Positions 1 to 8,509 of a DNA stretch of 64,000 nt are shown here, piece by piece. Below the pieces are notes generated by a model, which worked only from the letters and a program-made list of their open reading frames with translations, was not told the DNA's origin and did not search any database. A program made the translations under genes and the position numbers. Within the stretch, counting starts at the first letter, position 1. Each line of letters opens with the position of its first letter. This DNA is from Pseudomonadota bacterium (GTDB lineage: Bacteria > Pseudomonadota > Gammaproteobacteria > Burkholderiales > Casimicrobiaceae), in NCBI GenBank assembly GCA_018241765.1, contig JAFEDD010000041.1, forward strand, positions 1 through 64,000. Direction: 5' to 3'.

Positions 1-782
1 GCGGCGCGTTCGTCGTCAATGGCAGTCCGACGCAAACCGCGATGGGCGAGCGCTCCGGCGCCGGCAGCCAGTTCGCGCAGATCGTCGTCGCCGGCATCGT
101 GCTCGTGTTGATCGTGCTGGCGAGCGACGTGCTGCGCTACCTGCCACGGGCGGTGCTGGCGGCGATCGTGTTCACGATTGCGATGGGCATGATCGATGTC
201 CGCGCGTTACGGGCGATTCGACGTGAGAGCCCCGGTGAGTTCGCGCTCGCGCTGATCACGGCGGCGACCGTCGTGACGCTCGGTGTAGGGCATGGCTTGC
301 TGCTGGCGATGACCCTTTCGCTGCTGCGCCACGTGCGCCAGAGTTACCTGCCGCACACGATGATCTACACGCCCGATGCCGAGGGCGTCTGGGTGCCGAC
401 TGCCGCGACGCCGGGACGGGTGACGGCGCCTGGCTTGCTGGTCTATCGCTTTGGCGCCGATCTCTTTTACGCCAACGTCGGTCGCTTTGTCGATGAGTTG
501 CGAGCGCTGGTGGCGCAGGCTCCGACACCGCTCAGGCATCTCGTCATCGATGCTGCGGCGATCACCGCCATCGACTATTCGGCCGCGCGGGCGATCAATG
601 AGCTGCTGCGTGAGCTGGCCGCAGCGGGCATCGAGGTGCACTTCGGTCGTGTCAATGCGTACCTGCGGGCCGACATGGAGCGGCATGGGCTCGTTGCGGT
701 GCTCGGTGCCGGGCGCATCGCCCCGACGTTGCACGAAGCGCTGGCGGCGTGCGGGGTGCCGGCGCCGCACGCCTGGGCCTGA
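1..782 (+). CDS. SulP-family anion transporter, C-terminal part (5' end outside window)
   Basis: The reading frame is open from the left edge, so the start lies upstream; about 259 residues are visible. The first visible residues (GAFVVNGSPTQTAMGERSGA) match the conserved substrate-site stretch of SulP permeases. Hydrophobic membrane segments follow, and the last roughly 110 residues form a STAS domain (around LVYRFGADLFYANVGRF and the later HLVIDAAAITAIDYSAA). The family imports sulfate, bicarbonate, dicarboxylates or other anions across the inner membrane; the substrate cannot be read from this part. It ends about 125 bp before a pirin gene on the same strand. Confidence 0.88.
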   Translation, partial: GAFVVNGSPTQTAMGERSGAGSQFAQIVVAGIVLVLIVLASDVLRYLPRAVLAAIVFTIAMGMIDVRALRAIRRESPGEFALALITAATVVTLGVGHGLLLAMTLSLLRHVRQSYLPHTMIYTPDAEGVWVPTAATPGRVTAPGLLVYRFGADLFYANVGRFVDELRALVAQAPTPLRHLVIDAAAITAIDYSAARAINELLRELAAAGIEVHFGRVNAYLRADMERHGLVAVLGAGRIAPTLHEALAACGVPAPHAWA

Positions 783-908
783 CTGGGTCCCGGCTTGCAA
801 GGGGGCGAGGTGCCCCCATCTGTGAAGGGACGCGCTTCGCGTGGCCAGCGGGTGTTTGCTGCCTCGGTGGCACCGCACGAACGAAGCGCGCCGATTCCCT
901 TCTACCCC

Positions 909-1835
909 ATGAGCAAGCCCATGAAGCCTTCGTCTGCCACGGTTGCCAAGTCGATCCGCCGCGTGCACCGCGCGCCGGCGCCGCATTGGGTCGGCAACGG
1001 CTTTCATGTGAATTCGCTGTTTTTCTATGATCAGGACGCACAGGCATTGAGCCCGTTCCTGCTGCTCGACTACGCGGCGCCACGCACCTTTGCGCCGTCG
1101 TCGCAGCCGCGCGGCGTCGGCGTCCATCCGCACCGCGGCTTCGAGACGGTGACGGTGGCGTATCAGGGCGAGATCGAGCATCGGGATTCCGAAGGCAATC
1201 GCGGCGTCATCGGAACGGGCGACGTGCAATGGATGACGGCGGCGTCGGGCATCGTTCACGAGGAATGGCTGTCCTCCGCGTTCAATGCACGCGGCGGCAC
1301 GCTCGAGATGGCGCAGCTTTGGGTGAATCTCCCCGCGCAGGCCAAACGCGCGCCACCACGCTATCAGGCGCTGACGCAGGCGCAGATTCCCGTCGTGCGC
1401 AACGATGGCGTGACGGTGCGCGTCATCGCCGGCGCCTACCCCGACGCGGCCGGTGAGACGCTGGCGCACGGCCCCGCGCAGACTTTTTCGCCTGTCGATG
1501 TGTGGGATATGCGCATCGAACCGGAGCGGCGGCTGGATCTCGCTCTGCGTGATGGCTACACGACGATTCTGGCGCTCCTCAAAGGCTCGCTTCGCGTGCA
1601 CGGCGAGACGCATGTCAATGCGCCGACGGCGATCCTCTTCGAACGAGAAGGCTCGGTGGTGACGATCGAGGCGGGTGCCGAGGGCGCGAGCGTGCTGGTA
1701 TTGCACGGCGAGCCGCTCAACGAGCCGGTTGCCGGGCATGGCCCCTTCGTGATGAATACGCGCGAGGAACTGGTGGAGGCGTTCACCGACTATCAGCGCG
1801 GAACCTTCGTGCGTTCACGCGCGACGCAAGGCTGA
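909..1835 (+). CDS. Pirin-family cupin protein
   Basis: A 308-residue bicupin protein. The N-terminal cupin carries the pirin metal ligands: two His in GVHPHRGFETVTV and His plus Glu in SGIVHEEW. Pirins bind iron; bacterial members include quercetinase-like enzymes and metabolic or stress regulators, and the exact role here is unknown. I start at ATG 909 (MSKPMKPSS) because the frame upstream to 795 shows no family similarity. The C-terminal part, around GHGPFVMNTREELVEAF, is the usual pirin C-terminal signature. It is likely transcribed alone. Confidence 0.87.
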   Translation: MSKPMKPSSATVAKSIRRVHRAPAPHWVGNGFHVNSLFFYDQDAQALSPFLLLDYAAPRTFAPSSQPRGVGVHPHRGFETVTVAYQGEIEHRDSEGNRGVIGTGDVQWMTAASGIVHEEWLSSAFNARGGTLEMAQLWVNLPAQAKRAPPRYQALTQAQIPVVRNDGVTVRVIAGAYPDAAGETLAHGPAQTFSPVDVWDMRIEPERRLDLALRDGYTTILALLKGSLRVHGETHVNAPTAILFEREGSVVTIEAGAEGASVLVLHGEPLNEPVAGHGPFVMNTREELVEAFTDYQRGTFVRSRATQG

Positions 1836-1846
1836 GCGTCGGCTCG

Positions 1847-2179
1847 CTACGAACGCGAGCGCTCGCGCAACGCGCGTCGCGTGCGGCCCTGCCAACGATA
1901 CCCTTGCGCCTCGGCTCGCCGCTTGCGGGCGCTCTTGGGGTCGGCCACGAGGGGGCGATAGAGTTCGACGCGGTCGCCGTCCCGTAGCAGCGCATCGAGC
2001 GCGACGTGGCGCCCCCAACGGCCAACGCGGCCATCGCCAAACTCACTGCGTCCGGCCATCGCAAGCGCGTCGCGGACGCGGGCACCGTCGGGCAGCGTCA
2101 GGGTCTGCGCGGCGAGCGCATCGGGCCACGCTTCGATGACGCTGACGGTGATCGTCGCTGCCTCGTGCCGCGTCGTCAT
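1847..2179 (-). CDS. rnfH: RnfH-family ubiquitin-like protein
   Basis: A 110-residue RnfH/UPF0125 protein with a beta-grasp fold. The family core is visible as [20 protein letters not shown], followed by [20 protein letters not shown] near the C-terminus. The ATG at 2179 overlaps the stop of ratA (ATGA), so the two are translationally coupled, as in many proteobacteria. The molecular function of RnfH is not settled. The open frame extends further upstream but lies inside ratA and is not used. The basic C-terminal tail is typical. Confidence 0.88.
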   Translation of the reverse strand: MTTRHEAATITVSVIEAWPDALAAQTLTLPDGARVRDALAMAGRSEFGDGRVGRWGRHVALDALLRDGDRVELYRPLVADPKSARKRRAEAQGYRWQGRTRRALRERSRS

Positions 2180-2613
2180 CGCAGATTCAGCGCGTCGGCG
2201 CGGCGTACGAAGGCGTCGACGAACGTGCCCGCGATGCGGTCGAACACCGGCGCGACGACGTTGCCGAGCAAGCCATCGAAGGCGTAGGTCAATTCGAGCT
2301 CGACCTTGCTGCCGAGTTCGCCGAGCGGCTTGAAGCGCCACTCACCCGTGAGTTTGGCGAAGGGGCCGCTCACCAGTTGCAGCATGATGCGCTCATCGGG
2401 CACCAGCGTGTTGTGGGTGGTGAAGCTCTGGTGCACGCCGAGATAGGCGATGTCGACGGCGGCCTGCATGTGGCTCGCCGACTGTTCGAGGATGCGCGCG
2501 CCGCCGCACCACGGCAGAAACTGCGGATAGGCCGGGACGTCGTTGACCAGTGCATACATCTGCCTTGCCGGGTGCGTGACCAGCATCGAGCGGACGACAT
2601 GCTTCAGCGCCAC
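2176..2613 (-). CDS. ratA: RatA/COQ10-like START-domain protein
   Basis: A 145-residue polyketide cyclase/START-fold protein of the RatA (YfjG) family. The signature [20 protein letters not shown] lies near the N-terminus and [20 protein letters not shown] near the C-terminus. E. coli RatA was described as a toxin blocking 70S assembly; eukaryotic homologues (COQ10) bind ubiquinone, which may be the more general role. I chose GTG 2613 because GAGG sits six bases upstream and it gives the family's usual N-terminus; the first ATG (2586) would cut a beta strand. It is divergent from smpB with only about 36 bp between them and coupled to rnfH. Confidence 0.87.
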   Translation of the reverse strand: MALKHVVRSMLVTHPARQMYALVNDVPAYPQFLPWCGGARILEQSASHMQAAVDIAYLGVHQSFTTHNTLVPDERIMLQLVSGPFAKLTGEWRFKPLGELGSKVELELTYAFDGLLGNVVAPVFDRIAGTFVDAFVRRADALNLR

Positions 2614-2649
2614 GACGACCTCGGCCGGGGCAAACCTACAATCGTGAGT

Positions 2650-3120
2650 ATGAGCATCGTCGACAACAAGAAGGCTTTCTTCGATTATTTCATCGAAGAG
2701 CGCTTCGAGGCCGGACTCGAACTCGAGGGCTGGGAGGTCAAGGCCATCCGCGCCGGGCGCGTGGGCATCAAGGAGGCGTACGTGCGGATCATCCGCTCGC
2801 AGGTGTGGCTCGTCGGTGCCCACATCAGCGCGCTCAGCAGCGCCTCCACCCACGTGCGCCCCGATGCCACACGGATGCGCCGCTGCCTGATGCATCGCGC
2901 CGAGATCGACAAACTCATTGGCAAGGTCAAGGAGCGTGGCTACACGCTGGTGCCGATCAACCTGCACTTCAGCAAGGGGCGGGTGAAGCTCGACATCGGC
3001 CTGGCCAAGGGCAAGAGAGAGCACGACAAACGCGCCGCCATCAAGGATCGCGAGAACCAGCGCGCGGCGGCCGACGCCATGAAGAAGTCCGGGCGAGCGC
3101 ACCGCGACCCGGCGGACTGA
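2650..3120 (+). CDS. smpB: SsrA-binding protein SmpB
   Basis: A 156-residue SmpB, the tmRNA partner that delivers SsrA to stalled ribosomes in trans-translation. Diagnostic stretches are [20 protein letters not shown], the [19 protein letters not shown] segment and the basic C-terminal tail ([16 protein letters not shown]). The start is ATG 2650 ([14 protein letters not shown]). The gene is divergent from ratA-rnfH, a common proteobacterial arrangement. TACAAT at 2637-2642 could be a -10 element but is very close to the start, so I do not list it as a promoter. Confidence 0.96.
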   Translation: MSIVDNKKAFFDYFIEERFEAGLELEGWEVKAIRAGRVGIKEAYVRIIRSQVWLVGAHISALSSASTHVRPDATRMRRCLMHRAEIDKLIGKVKERGYTLVPINLHFSKGRVKLDIGLAKGKREHDKRAAIKDRENQRAAADAMKKSGRAHRDPAD

Positions 3121-3162
3121 GCAGGGGGGCGCCGCGTCGCTTCACGCACTGCCTGCATGGCG

Positions 3163-3287
3163 ATCAGCTTTTGGCTGAAATGCGCATCCACAACGGGCTT
3201 GGAGCGACGAAATGCCATATCTCGACTTCTGTTGATTCATGGCTCTGAGCCCGTTATGGATGCGGCTCTCATCGGGAAGTTGTTGAG
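3163..3287. repeat. Interspersed imperfect palindrome, copy 1
   Basis: About 125 bp between smpB and the LysR gene. The left arm contains AACGGGCTTGG and the right arm GAGCCCGTTATGGATGCGG; the two arms are inverted repeats of each other. Outer ends are CAGCTTTT (left) and AAGTTGTTGA (right). It resembles copies at 24,314, 36,524 and 57,108. Transposition with an internal coding gene is excluded by size. Edges are approximate to a few bases. Confidence 0.7.
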
Positions 3288-3341
3288 CCACATTCGGCGT
3301 TCTATACCGTTCTTGCATAGTTTTGGCTAAACTCCGCCGGC

Positions 3342-4250
3342 ATGGAACTCAAATGGGTCGAAGACTTTCTGCAACTGGCCGAGACGGGCAGTTTTTCGCG
3401 GGCCGCGGAATTGCGCTACGTCACGCAACCGGCGTTTTCGCGACGCATTCGGGCGCTCGAGCAGTGGCTCGGCGCCGAACTCATCGACCGCACCAGCTAT
3501 CCGACCCGTCTCACCAAGGCGGGCGAGCAGTTTCGTGAGCGCGCGGCCGAGATCGTGCGCCAGTCGATCGACGCTCGCGCCATCGCGCGCGGGCTGCAAA
3601 GCGCGCCGACCGACACCATCCTGTTCGCCGCGCCGCACACGCTGACGCTGACGTTCTTTCCGGCGTGGCTGCACGCCCTGGAAAAGAAGCTCGGGCGCAT
3701 CAAGGTGAAGCTCCTCGCGCTCAACGTGCACGATGCCGTGATGAGCCTCGTCGAGGGCCACTGCGACCTGCTCTTGTGCTATCACCACACCAACCAGCCG
3801 GTGCAGCTCGACGAATCGCGCTACGAGATGATCGTGCTCGGCAGCGAGACCATCGCGCCATTCGCGAAAGCCGACAGCACGGGGCGCGCCCTCTTCGCCT
3901 TGCCCGGTAGCGAGCAGCGAAAGATCCCCTACCTGAGCTACACGCCACAGGCGTACCTCGGGCGCATGGTGGAGCTGATCTTGCAGCAGGCGCCGGTGCG
4001 CGCGCACCTCGACTGCGTCTACGAGAACGACATGTCGGAAGCATTGAAGGTCATGGCGCTCGAGGGCCATGGTCTCGCCTGGTTGCCCGAGAGCGCCGTC
4101 ACGCGCGAACTCAAGGGCAAGCGTCTGGCGCGTTGTGGCGAGGGGCCGTGGGTGGGCACCATGGAAGTGCGACTCTATCGCGAACGCGGCGCGCAGCGCG
4201 AAGTGGTTGATGCCGTGTGGAACGCGGCGCTGGCGGGGGTCGGGCGGTGA
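3342..4250 (+). CDS. LysR-family regulator, HypT (YjiE)-like
   Basis: A 302-residue LysR-type regulator. The winged helix-turn-helix is at residues 1-60 (MELKWVEDFLQLAETGSFSR, then AFSRRIRALEQWLGAELIDR). The effector domain resembles E. coli HypT, a hypochlorite-responsive LysR protein: note HDAVMSLVEGHCDLLLCYHH, LSYTPQAYLGRMVEL and the late ALEGHGLAWLPESAV. The ligand is not known for this protein. Its stop codon overlaps the GTG start of the fluoride-channel gene, so the two are probably cotranscribed. HypT's methionine-oxidation mechanism should not be assumed. Confidence 0.85.
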   Translation: MELKWVEDFLQLAETGSFSRAAELRYVTQPAFSRRIRALEQWLGAELIDRTSYPTRLTKAGEQFRERAAEIVRQSIDARAIARGLQSAPTDTILFAAPHTLTLTFFPAWLHALEKKLGRIKVKLLALNVHDAVMSLVEGHCDLLLCYHHTNQPVQLDESRYEMIVLGSETIAPFAKADSTGRALFALPGSEQRKIPYLSYTPQAYLGRMVELILQQAPVRAHLDCVYENDMSEALKVMALEGHGLAWLPESAVTRELKGKRLARCGEGPWVGTMEVRLYRERGAQREVVDAVWNAALAGVGR

Positions 4251-4621
4251 TCGCAACACTCGGCGCCATCGCCATCGGCGCCGTGCTCGGTGCCTGGGCG
4301 CGCTACGGCCTCGCGCTCGCGCTGAACGGTCGCGGCTGGTTGCCCTGGGGCACCTTCGTCGCCAACGCGGTGGGCGGATTCCTGATCGGTCTGGCGCTCG
4401 CGCACCTGGCCGCACGGCCCGATCTGTCGCCGCTATGGCGCCTCTTCGTCATTACCGGGTTTCTCGGTGCGCTCACCACGTTTTCGAGCTACAGTGCCGA
4501 GGTCATCGTGCTGCTTCAGGAGGGCGCCATCGCGCAAGCGCTCACCGTGACGCTTGCCCACCTCGTCGCCTCGTTCGCATTGACCGCGTTCGGTTTCATC
4601 GTCTATCGCGCCGTCGCCTGA
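4247..4621 (+). CDS. crcB: Fluoride exporter FluC/CrcB
   Basis: A 124-residue small membrane protein with four hydrophobic segments. CrcB family signatures are LGAWARYGLALAL, then GTFVANAVGGFLIG and TGFLGALTTFSSYSAE (the Thr/Ser/Phe-rich fluoride pathway and central sodium site). The dimer exports fluoride from the cytoplasm. GTG 4247 is preferred as start because it overlaps the TGA of the LysR gene (GTGA) and gives the normal family length; an upstream in-frame start at 4217 would extend into LysR. No fluoride riboswitch is visible, as expected given the overlap. Confidence 0.92.
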   Translation: MIATLGAIAIGAVLGAWARYGLALALNGRGWLPWGTFVANAVGGFLIGLALAHLAARPDLSPLWRLFVITGFLGALTTFSSYSAEVIVLLQEGAIAQALTVTLAHLVASFALTAFGFIVYRAVA

Positions 4622-4682
4622 AGCGGCGGGGGCCGCGTGCCGCGCCCGGCCATCGGGTTCGTAACGCCATCGGAGGTTCGTC

Positions 4683-5657
4683 ATGGCTCATGTCATTCGC
4701 TTTCACAGCACCGGTTCACCGGAAGTGCTGCGCTACGAGACGCTCGAACTCCCCGCGCCTGCCGCGGGCGAGGCGCGCTTGCGGCAAAGCGCCGTCGGCG
4801 TCAATTTCATCGACGTCTATCATCGCAACGGGCTCTATCCCGTCAGCCTGCCCTCGGGGCTCGGCAGCGAGGGCGCCGGCATCGTCGAGGCGGTCGGCCC
4901 CGGCGTCAGCGCGATCGCACCGGGGGATCGTGTCGTCTACTGCGGCGGGCCGCTCGGCGGCTACGCCAGCGAGCGCAACGTCCCCGCCTCGCTGCTGGTC
5001 AAGCTGCCGGACGCCATCAGCGAGCAGCACGTCGCGGCGGGGTTCCTGCGCGCGATGACCGTCGAATATCTGCTCACCCGCACCTACGCCTGCAAGGCGG
5101 GCGACACCATTCTCTTTCACGCCGCAGCCGGTGGGGTCGGCTTGATCGCTGCGCAGTGGTGCCGCGCCATTGGCGTGACGATGATCGGCACCGTCGGCAG
5201 TGACGAAAAGGCCGAGCTCGCCCGTCAGCACGGCTGCGCTCACGTCATCAATTACCGGCACGAAGACTTCGTCGCGCGGGTGAAGGAGATCACCGACGGC
5301 AGGAAGGTGCCGGTGGTGTATGACAGCGTCGGTCGCGACACGTGGCCGGCCTCGCTCGACTGCTTGCGCCCGCTCGGGCTCATGGTGAGCTTTGGCAACT
5401 CCTCCGGCCCGGTCAGCGGCGTCGACCTCGGCGTGCTTGCCGCCAAGGGCTCGCTCTACGTCACGCGGCAGACGCTGATGACGCACACCGCCAACCGCGC
5501 CACGATGGAAGCGATGGCCGCCAACGTCTTCGCGATGATGAAGGACGGCAAGATCGACCTCGCCGCGCGCCAAACCTACGCCCTCGCCGATGCCGCACAG
5601 GCACACCGTGACCTCGAAGCGCGCAGGACCGTCGGCGGCATCATTCTCGTGCCGTAA
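4683..5657 (+). CDS. NADPH:quinone oxidoreductase (zeta-crystallin type, MDR superfamily)
   Basis: A 324-residue zinc-free medium-chain dehydrogenase/reductase of the QorA type. The N-terminal catalytic fold shows VGVNFIDVYHRNGLYPVSLP. The Rossmann domain has the nucleotide-binding AAAGGVGLIAAQW near residue 155, and there are no zinc-ligand cysteine clusters. It reduces quinones or enals with NADPH in the cytosol. GGAGG at about 4,673 lies before ATG 4683. Its neighbours are unrelated. The substrate is assigned only at family level. Confidence 0.9.
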   Translation: MAHVIRFHSTGSPEVLRYETLELPAPAAGEARLRQSAVGVNFIDVYHRNGLYPVSLPSGLGSEGAGIVEAVGPGVSAIAPGDRVVYCGGPLGGYASERNVPASLLVKLPDAISEQHVAAGFLRAMTVEYLLTRTYACKAGDTILFHAAAGGVGLIAAQWCRAIGVTMIGTVGSDEKAELARQHGCAHVINYRHEDFVARVKEITDGRKVPVVYDSVGRDTWPASLDCLRPLGLMVSFGNSSGPVSGVDLGVLAAKGSLYVTRQTLMTHTANRATMEAMAANVFAMMKDGKIDLAARQTYALADAAQAHRDLEARRTVGGIILVP

Positions 5658-5702
5658 CGCAAGCGCAATCGCGCCGACTGCGGTGCGCGGCCGGGTTGCC
5701 CG

Positions 5703-7238
5703 CTACAGCGTCGGGATTTCGGCGATGATGTCGCTCGCCACCGCGTGCCGGATTCCCCGCGCCGACAAGGCGTCCGCGGCGGCACCGTGCAGCGCCACGC
5801 CGATGCGGGCGGCGGTGGCGGCGACGTAGCCTTGCGCCAGCAACGCGCCGATCATGCCGGCGAGAACATCACCGGTGCCCGCCGTGGCGAGCAGGGCGTT
5901 GCCGGTCGTGTTGATGGTTGCGCTCCGGCCATCGTCGACGATGGTGCCAGCGCCTTTCAGAACCGCGATGCCGTGAAAGCGGGCAGCCAGTTCACGGGCG
6001 GCGTGCAATCGGTCATCCTGCACCTCGGACGTGCGCACGGCCAGCAGCCGTGCCGCTTCGGCCGGGTGCGGCGTCAACACGGTGGCAGCGCTGCGCGCCG
6101 CGACGCGCGCCTGAAGGGTTTTCGAGTGCGCGATGAGATTCAGCGCATCGGCATCGAGCAGTAGCGGCACCTCGCGTTCGAGGAGCGCCGCGAGGACGCG
6201 CCTGGCCTGTGCCGAGCGCCCCATGCCGCAACCGGCGACGAGCGCGGTGGCATCGGCGGCGACCTCGCGTGCCGTGGTGGCATGCATCATCACTTCGGGC
6301 ATCAGCGGATCAACCTGCGGGTGTGGCGTCGCGAGCCACGCGACGTGCACCTTGCCCGCACCGCTGCGCATGGCCGCTCGCGAGGCCAGCAGCGCCGCAC
6401 CCAGCATGCCCGCAGCCCCGCCGATGACGCGCAGCGTGCCGCGGCTGCCCTTGTGCGCGGTGGCCGCGAGCGGCATTTGGTTCGAACGTGCGTCGTTCAG
6501 CCCGTAGGCCGTGAGGGTGGGCGCTTGCGTGAATGCGAGCTCAAGCGTGTCCAGATGGAGCTCGCCGACATGATCGAGTGCGGCTCCCGTGAGCAGCCCG
6601 GGCTTCAGCGCGATGAAGCTCAGCGTGTGGTCGGCACTGACGCAGCATGAACTCGTCATGGAACCGAGGTCGGCATCGACGCCGCTCGGCACATCGAGCG
6701 CGAGCACACGCGCTCCGCCAGCGCGCGCCTGCGCGATCGCGGTGACCGCCTCGGCGTACACGCCGGTCAAGGGGCGTTGCAGGCCGATGCCAAACAGGCC
6801 ATCGACGACCCAGTCGGCGGCGCAGGGAGCCGTCGGTAGCCCGTAGGTGATCCGTACGCGGCCCGCCATGGCGTCGCCGCCTGTGCCGGGCGTGCTGATC
6901 TCGCGCGCACGCCGCCATGCCGCGTGGGCGTCGGGCGGCAGGCGCTCGGGCGCCGCAAGCAGCACCACGTGCGGTGCGTAGCCGGCCGACGCGAGTTCGG
7001 TTGCGCAGGCGAGCGCGTCGCCGCCGTTGTTGCCGGGCCCGGCGAAGAGCACGATGCGCGCGTCAACGCTCGTGCGCGCCATCACGAAGCGCGCGGCCGC
7101 CATGCCGGCGCGGCGCATCAGGTCGATGTGCGCATGCCGCGCCTCGATCTGCCGAAGTTCGTCGGCGCGCAGGATGGGGCGCTGCGCGGGCGTTGCGCTC
7201 GCTTGGGTTGAAGTCACGGGCAGCGGCCTAAAATTCAC
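5703..7238 (-). CDS. nnr: Bifunctional NAD(P)H-hydrate epimerase / ADP-dependent dehydratase
   Basis: A 511-residue fusion that repairs hydrated NAD(P)H. The N-terminal YjeF_N epimerase domain (about residues 20-215) has LFAGPGNNGGDALACATELA and the LALDVPSGVDADLG stretch. The C-terminal ribokinase-like dehydratase (about 235-505) has KGSRGTLRVIGGAAGMLGAA, LTPHPAEAARLL, a KGAGTIV stretch and the catalytic TAGTGDVLAGMIGALLAQG. The longest frame begins with GTG 7238; a second GTG at 7217 is also possible, because the family similarity starts only around ILRADELRQIEARHA. The gene is divergent from the CobW gene with a short intergenic gap. Confidence 0.92.
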   Translation of the reverse strand: MNFRPLPVTSTQASATPAQRPILRADELRQIEARHAHIDLMRRAGMAAARFVMARTSVDARIVLFAGPGNNGGDALACATELASAGYAPHVVLLAAPERLPPDAHAAWRRAREISTPGTGGDAMAGRVRITYGLPTAPCAADWVVDGLFGIGLQRPLTGVYAEAVTAIAQARAGGARVLALDVPSGVDADLGSMTSSCCVSADHTLSFIALKPGLLTGAALDHVGELHLDTLELAFTQAPTLTAYGLNDARSNQMPLAATAHKGSRGTLRVIGGAAGMLGAALLASRAAMRSGAGKVHVAWLATPHPQVDPLMPEVMMHATTAREVAADATALVAGCGMGRSAQARRVLAALLEREVPLLLDADALNLIAHSKTLQARVAARSAATVLTPHPAEAARLLAVRTSEVQDDRLHAARELAARFHGIAVLKGAGTIVDDGRSATINTTGNALLATAGTGDVLAGMIGALLAQGYVAATAARIGVALHGAAADALSARGIRHAVASDIIAEIPTL

Positions 7239-7273
7239 TCATTCGACAACACGTCAGCAAAGCATACCGAGTC

Positions 7274-8365
7274 ATGTCCACCAAAGCCGATGCGGCGCGC
7301 AAGGCGGCCGAAAAAGAAGCTCAATCGTGGGGCGCCGCGCCCGCCGAGGGCCCGATTCCCGTCACCATTCTCACCGGGTTCCTGGGCGCCGGCAAGACGA
7401 CACTGCTCAACCGGATTCTGAAAGAAAACCACGGCGAGAAGATCGCCGTGATCGAGAACGAGTTTGGCGAAGAGGGCGTCGACAACGAAATTCTGGCCGA
7501 CACCAAAGAGCAGATCGTCGAGATGAACAACGGATGCATCTGCTGCACCGTGCGCGGGGACCTCATCCGCATCCTCAACAACCTCTACAAGCGACGCAGC
7601 AAGGGCGAATTCACCTTCAGTCGCGTGATCATCGAGACGACCGGCATGGCCGATCCGGCGCCGGTCGCGCAAACCTTCTTCGCCGACGAAAAGGTCAACG
7701 AGCGCTACCTGCTCGACGCCGTGGTGACCGTGGTCGATGCCAAGCATGGTCTGACCCAACTCAAGGATTTCAGCGAAGCGCAGCAACAGGTCGCGTTTGC
7801 CGATCGACTCTTGGTGTCGAAGACTGACGTCACGCCCGAGGCGCAGACCCAACAACTCATGGAGCGTCTGCGAAAATTGAACGTGCGGGCGCCGATCAAG
7901 CAGGTGCATTTTGGCGAGACGCCGATCCAGGAACTGCTCGACATTCGCGGCTTCAACCTCAACGCCATTCTCGAAATCCAGCCCGATTTTCTGACCAGCG
8001 ATGATCACGAGCATCACGATGAAGTCCACAGCTTCGTCATCAAGAGCGACCGACCGCTCGACGTGCGCAAGGTCGACCGCTACATCGGCTCGCTGATCAA
8101 TCTCTATGGCGAGCAGATGCTGCGCTACAAGGGCATCCTCTACATCAAGGGAGAACCCCGCCGCGTCGTGTTTCAGGGCGTGCACATGATGGCCGGCTTC
8201 GATTTTGCATCCGAATGGCCAGACGACGTGAAGAAGGAAAGCACCATCGTCTTCATCGGCCGCAAGCTGCCGGAAGGCTTGTTCCGTGAGCTCTTCGAGG
8301 ACTGCTTCGCCACCGACGCGACGCCGGACGACCCCAAGGCCTACGCGCAGGGCGACTCGGCGTAG
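7274..8365 (+). CDS. CobW/COG0523-family GTP-binding metallochaperone
   Basis: A 363-residue G3E GTPase. Walker A is [12 protein letters not shown] at residues 35-46, the metal-binding CxCC motif is C88-I-C90-C91, and the Walker B-like [13 protein letters not shown] follows. A short histidine cluster ([12 protein letters not shown]) precedes the CobW C-terminal domain. Members deliver zinc or cobalt, or buffer them, in the cytoplasm; the metal is not determinable from sequence. The closest described type is YjiA/ZNG1-like. No Zur box was recognised upstream. Confidence 0.9.
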   Translation: MSTKADAARKAAEKEAQSWGAAPAEGPIPVTILTGFLGAGKTTLLNRILKENHGEKIAVIENEFGEEGVDNEILADTKEQIVEMNNGCICCTVRGDLIRILNNLYKRRSKGEFTFSRVIIETTGMADPAPVAQTFFADEKVNERYLLDAVVTVVDAKHGLTQLKDFSEAQQQVAFADRLLVSKTDVTPEAQTQQLMERLRKLNVRAPIKQVHFGETPIQELLDIRGFNLNAILEIQPDFLTSDDHEHHDEVHSFVIKSDRPLDVRKVDRYIGSLINLYGEQMLRYKGILYIKGEPRRVVFQGVHMMAGFDFASEWPDDVKKESTIVFIGRKLPEGLFRELFEDCFATDATPDDPKAYAQGDSA

Positions 8366-8509
8366 CGCACGCCCGCTGCGGCGGTTGCGTCCGCCGCGAA
8401 ACTCCATGGTGCGTCGCGCGCTCCGCGTGCGATACTCCCGTTCGTCAAGATTGACCCGCGTCTGTTCCGGCAGCGCGCGTGGTCCCAACGAACACAAGGA
8501 GGAAGCACC

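Noticed and set aside
3163-3287. Interspersed palindromes as integron attC sites
   Set aside because: The RYYYAAC/GTTRRRY core pair is not present, no integron integrase is in the window, and copies are tens of kb apart between ordinary chromosomal genes.
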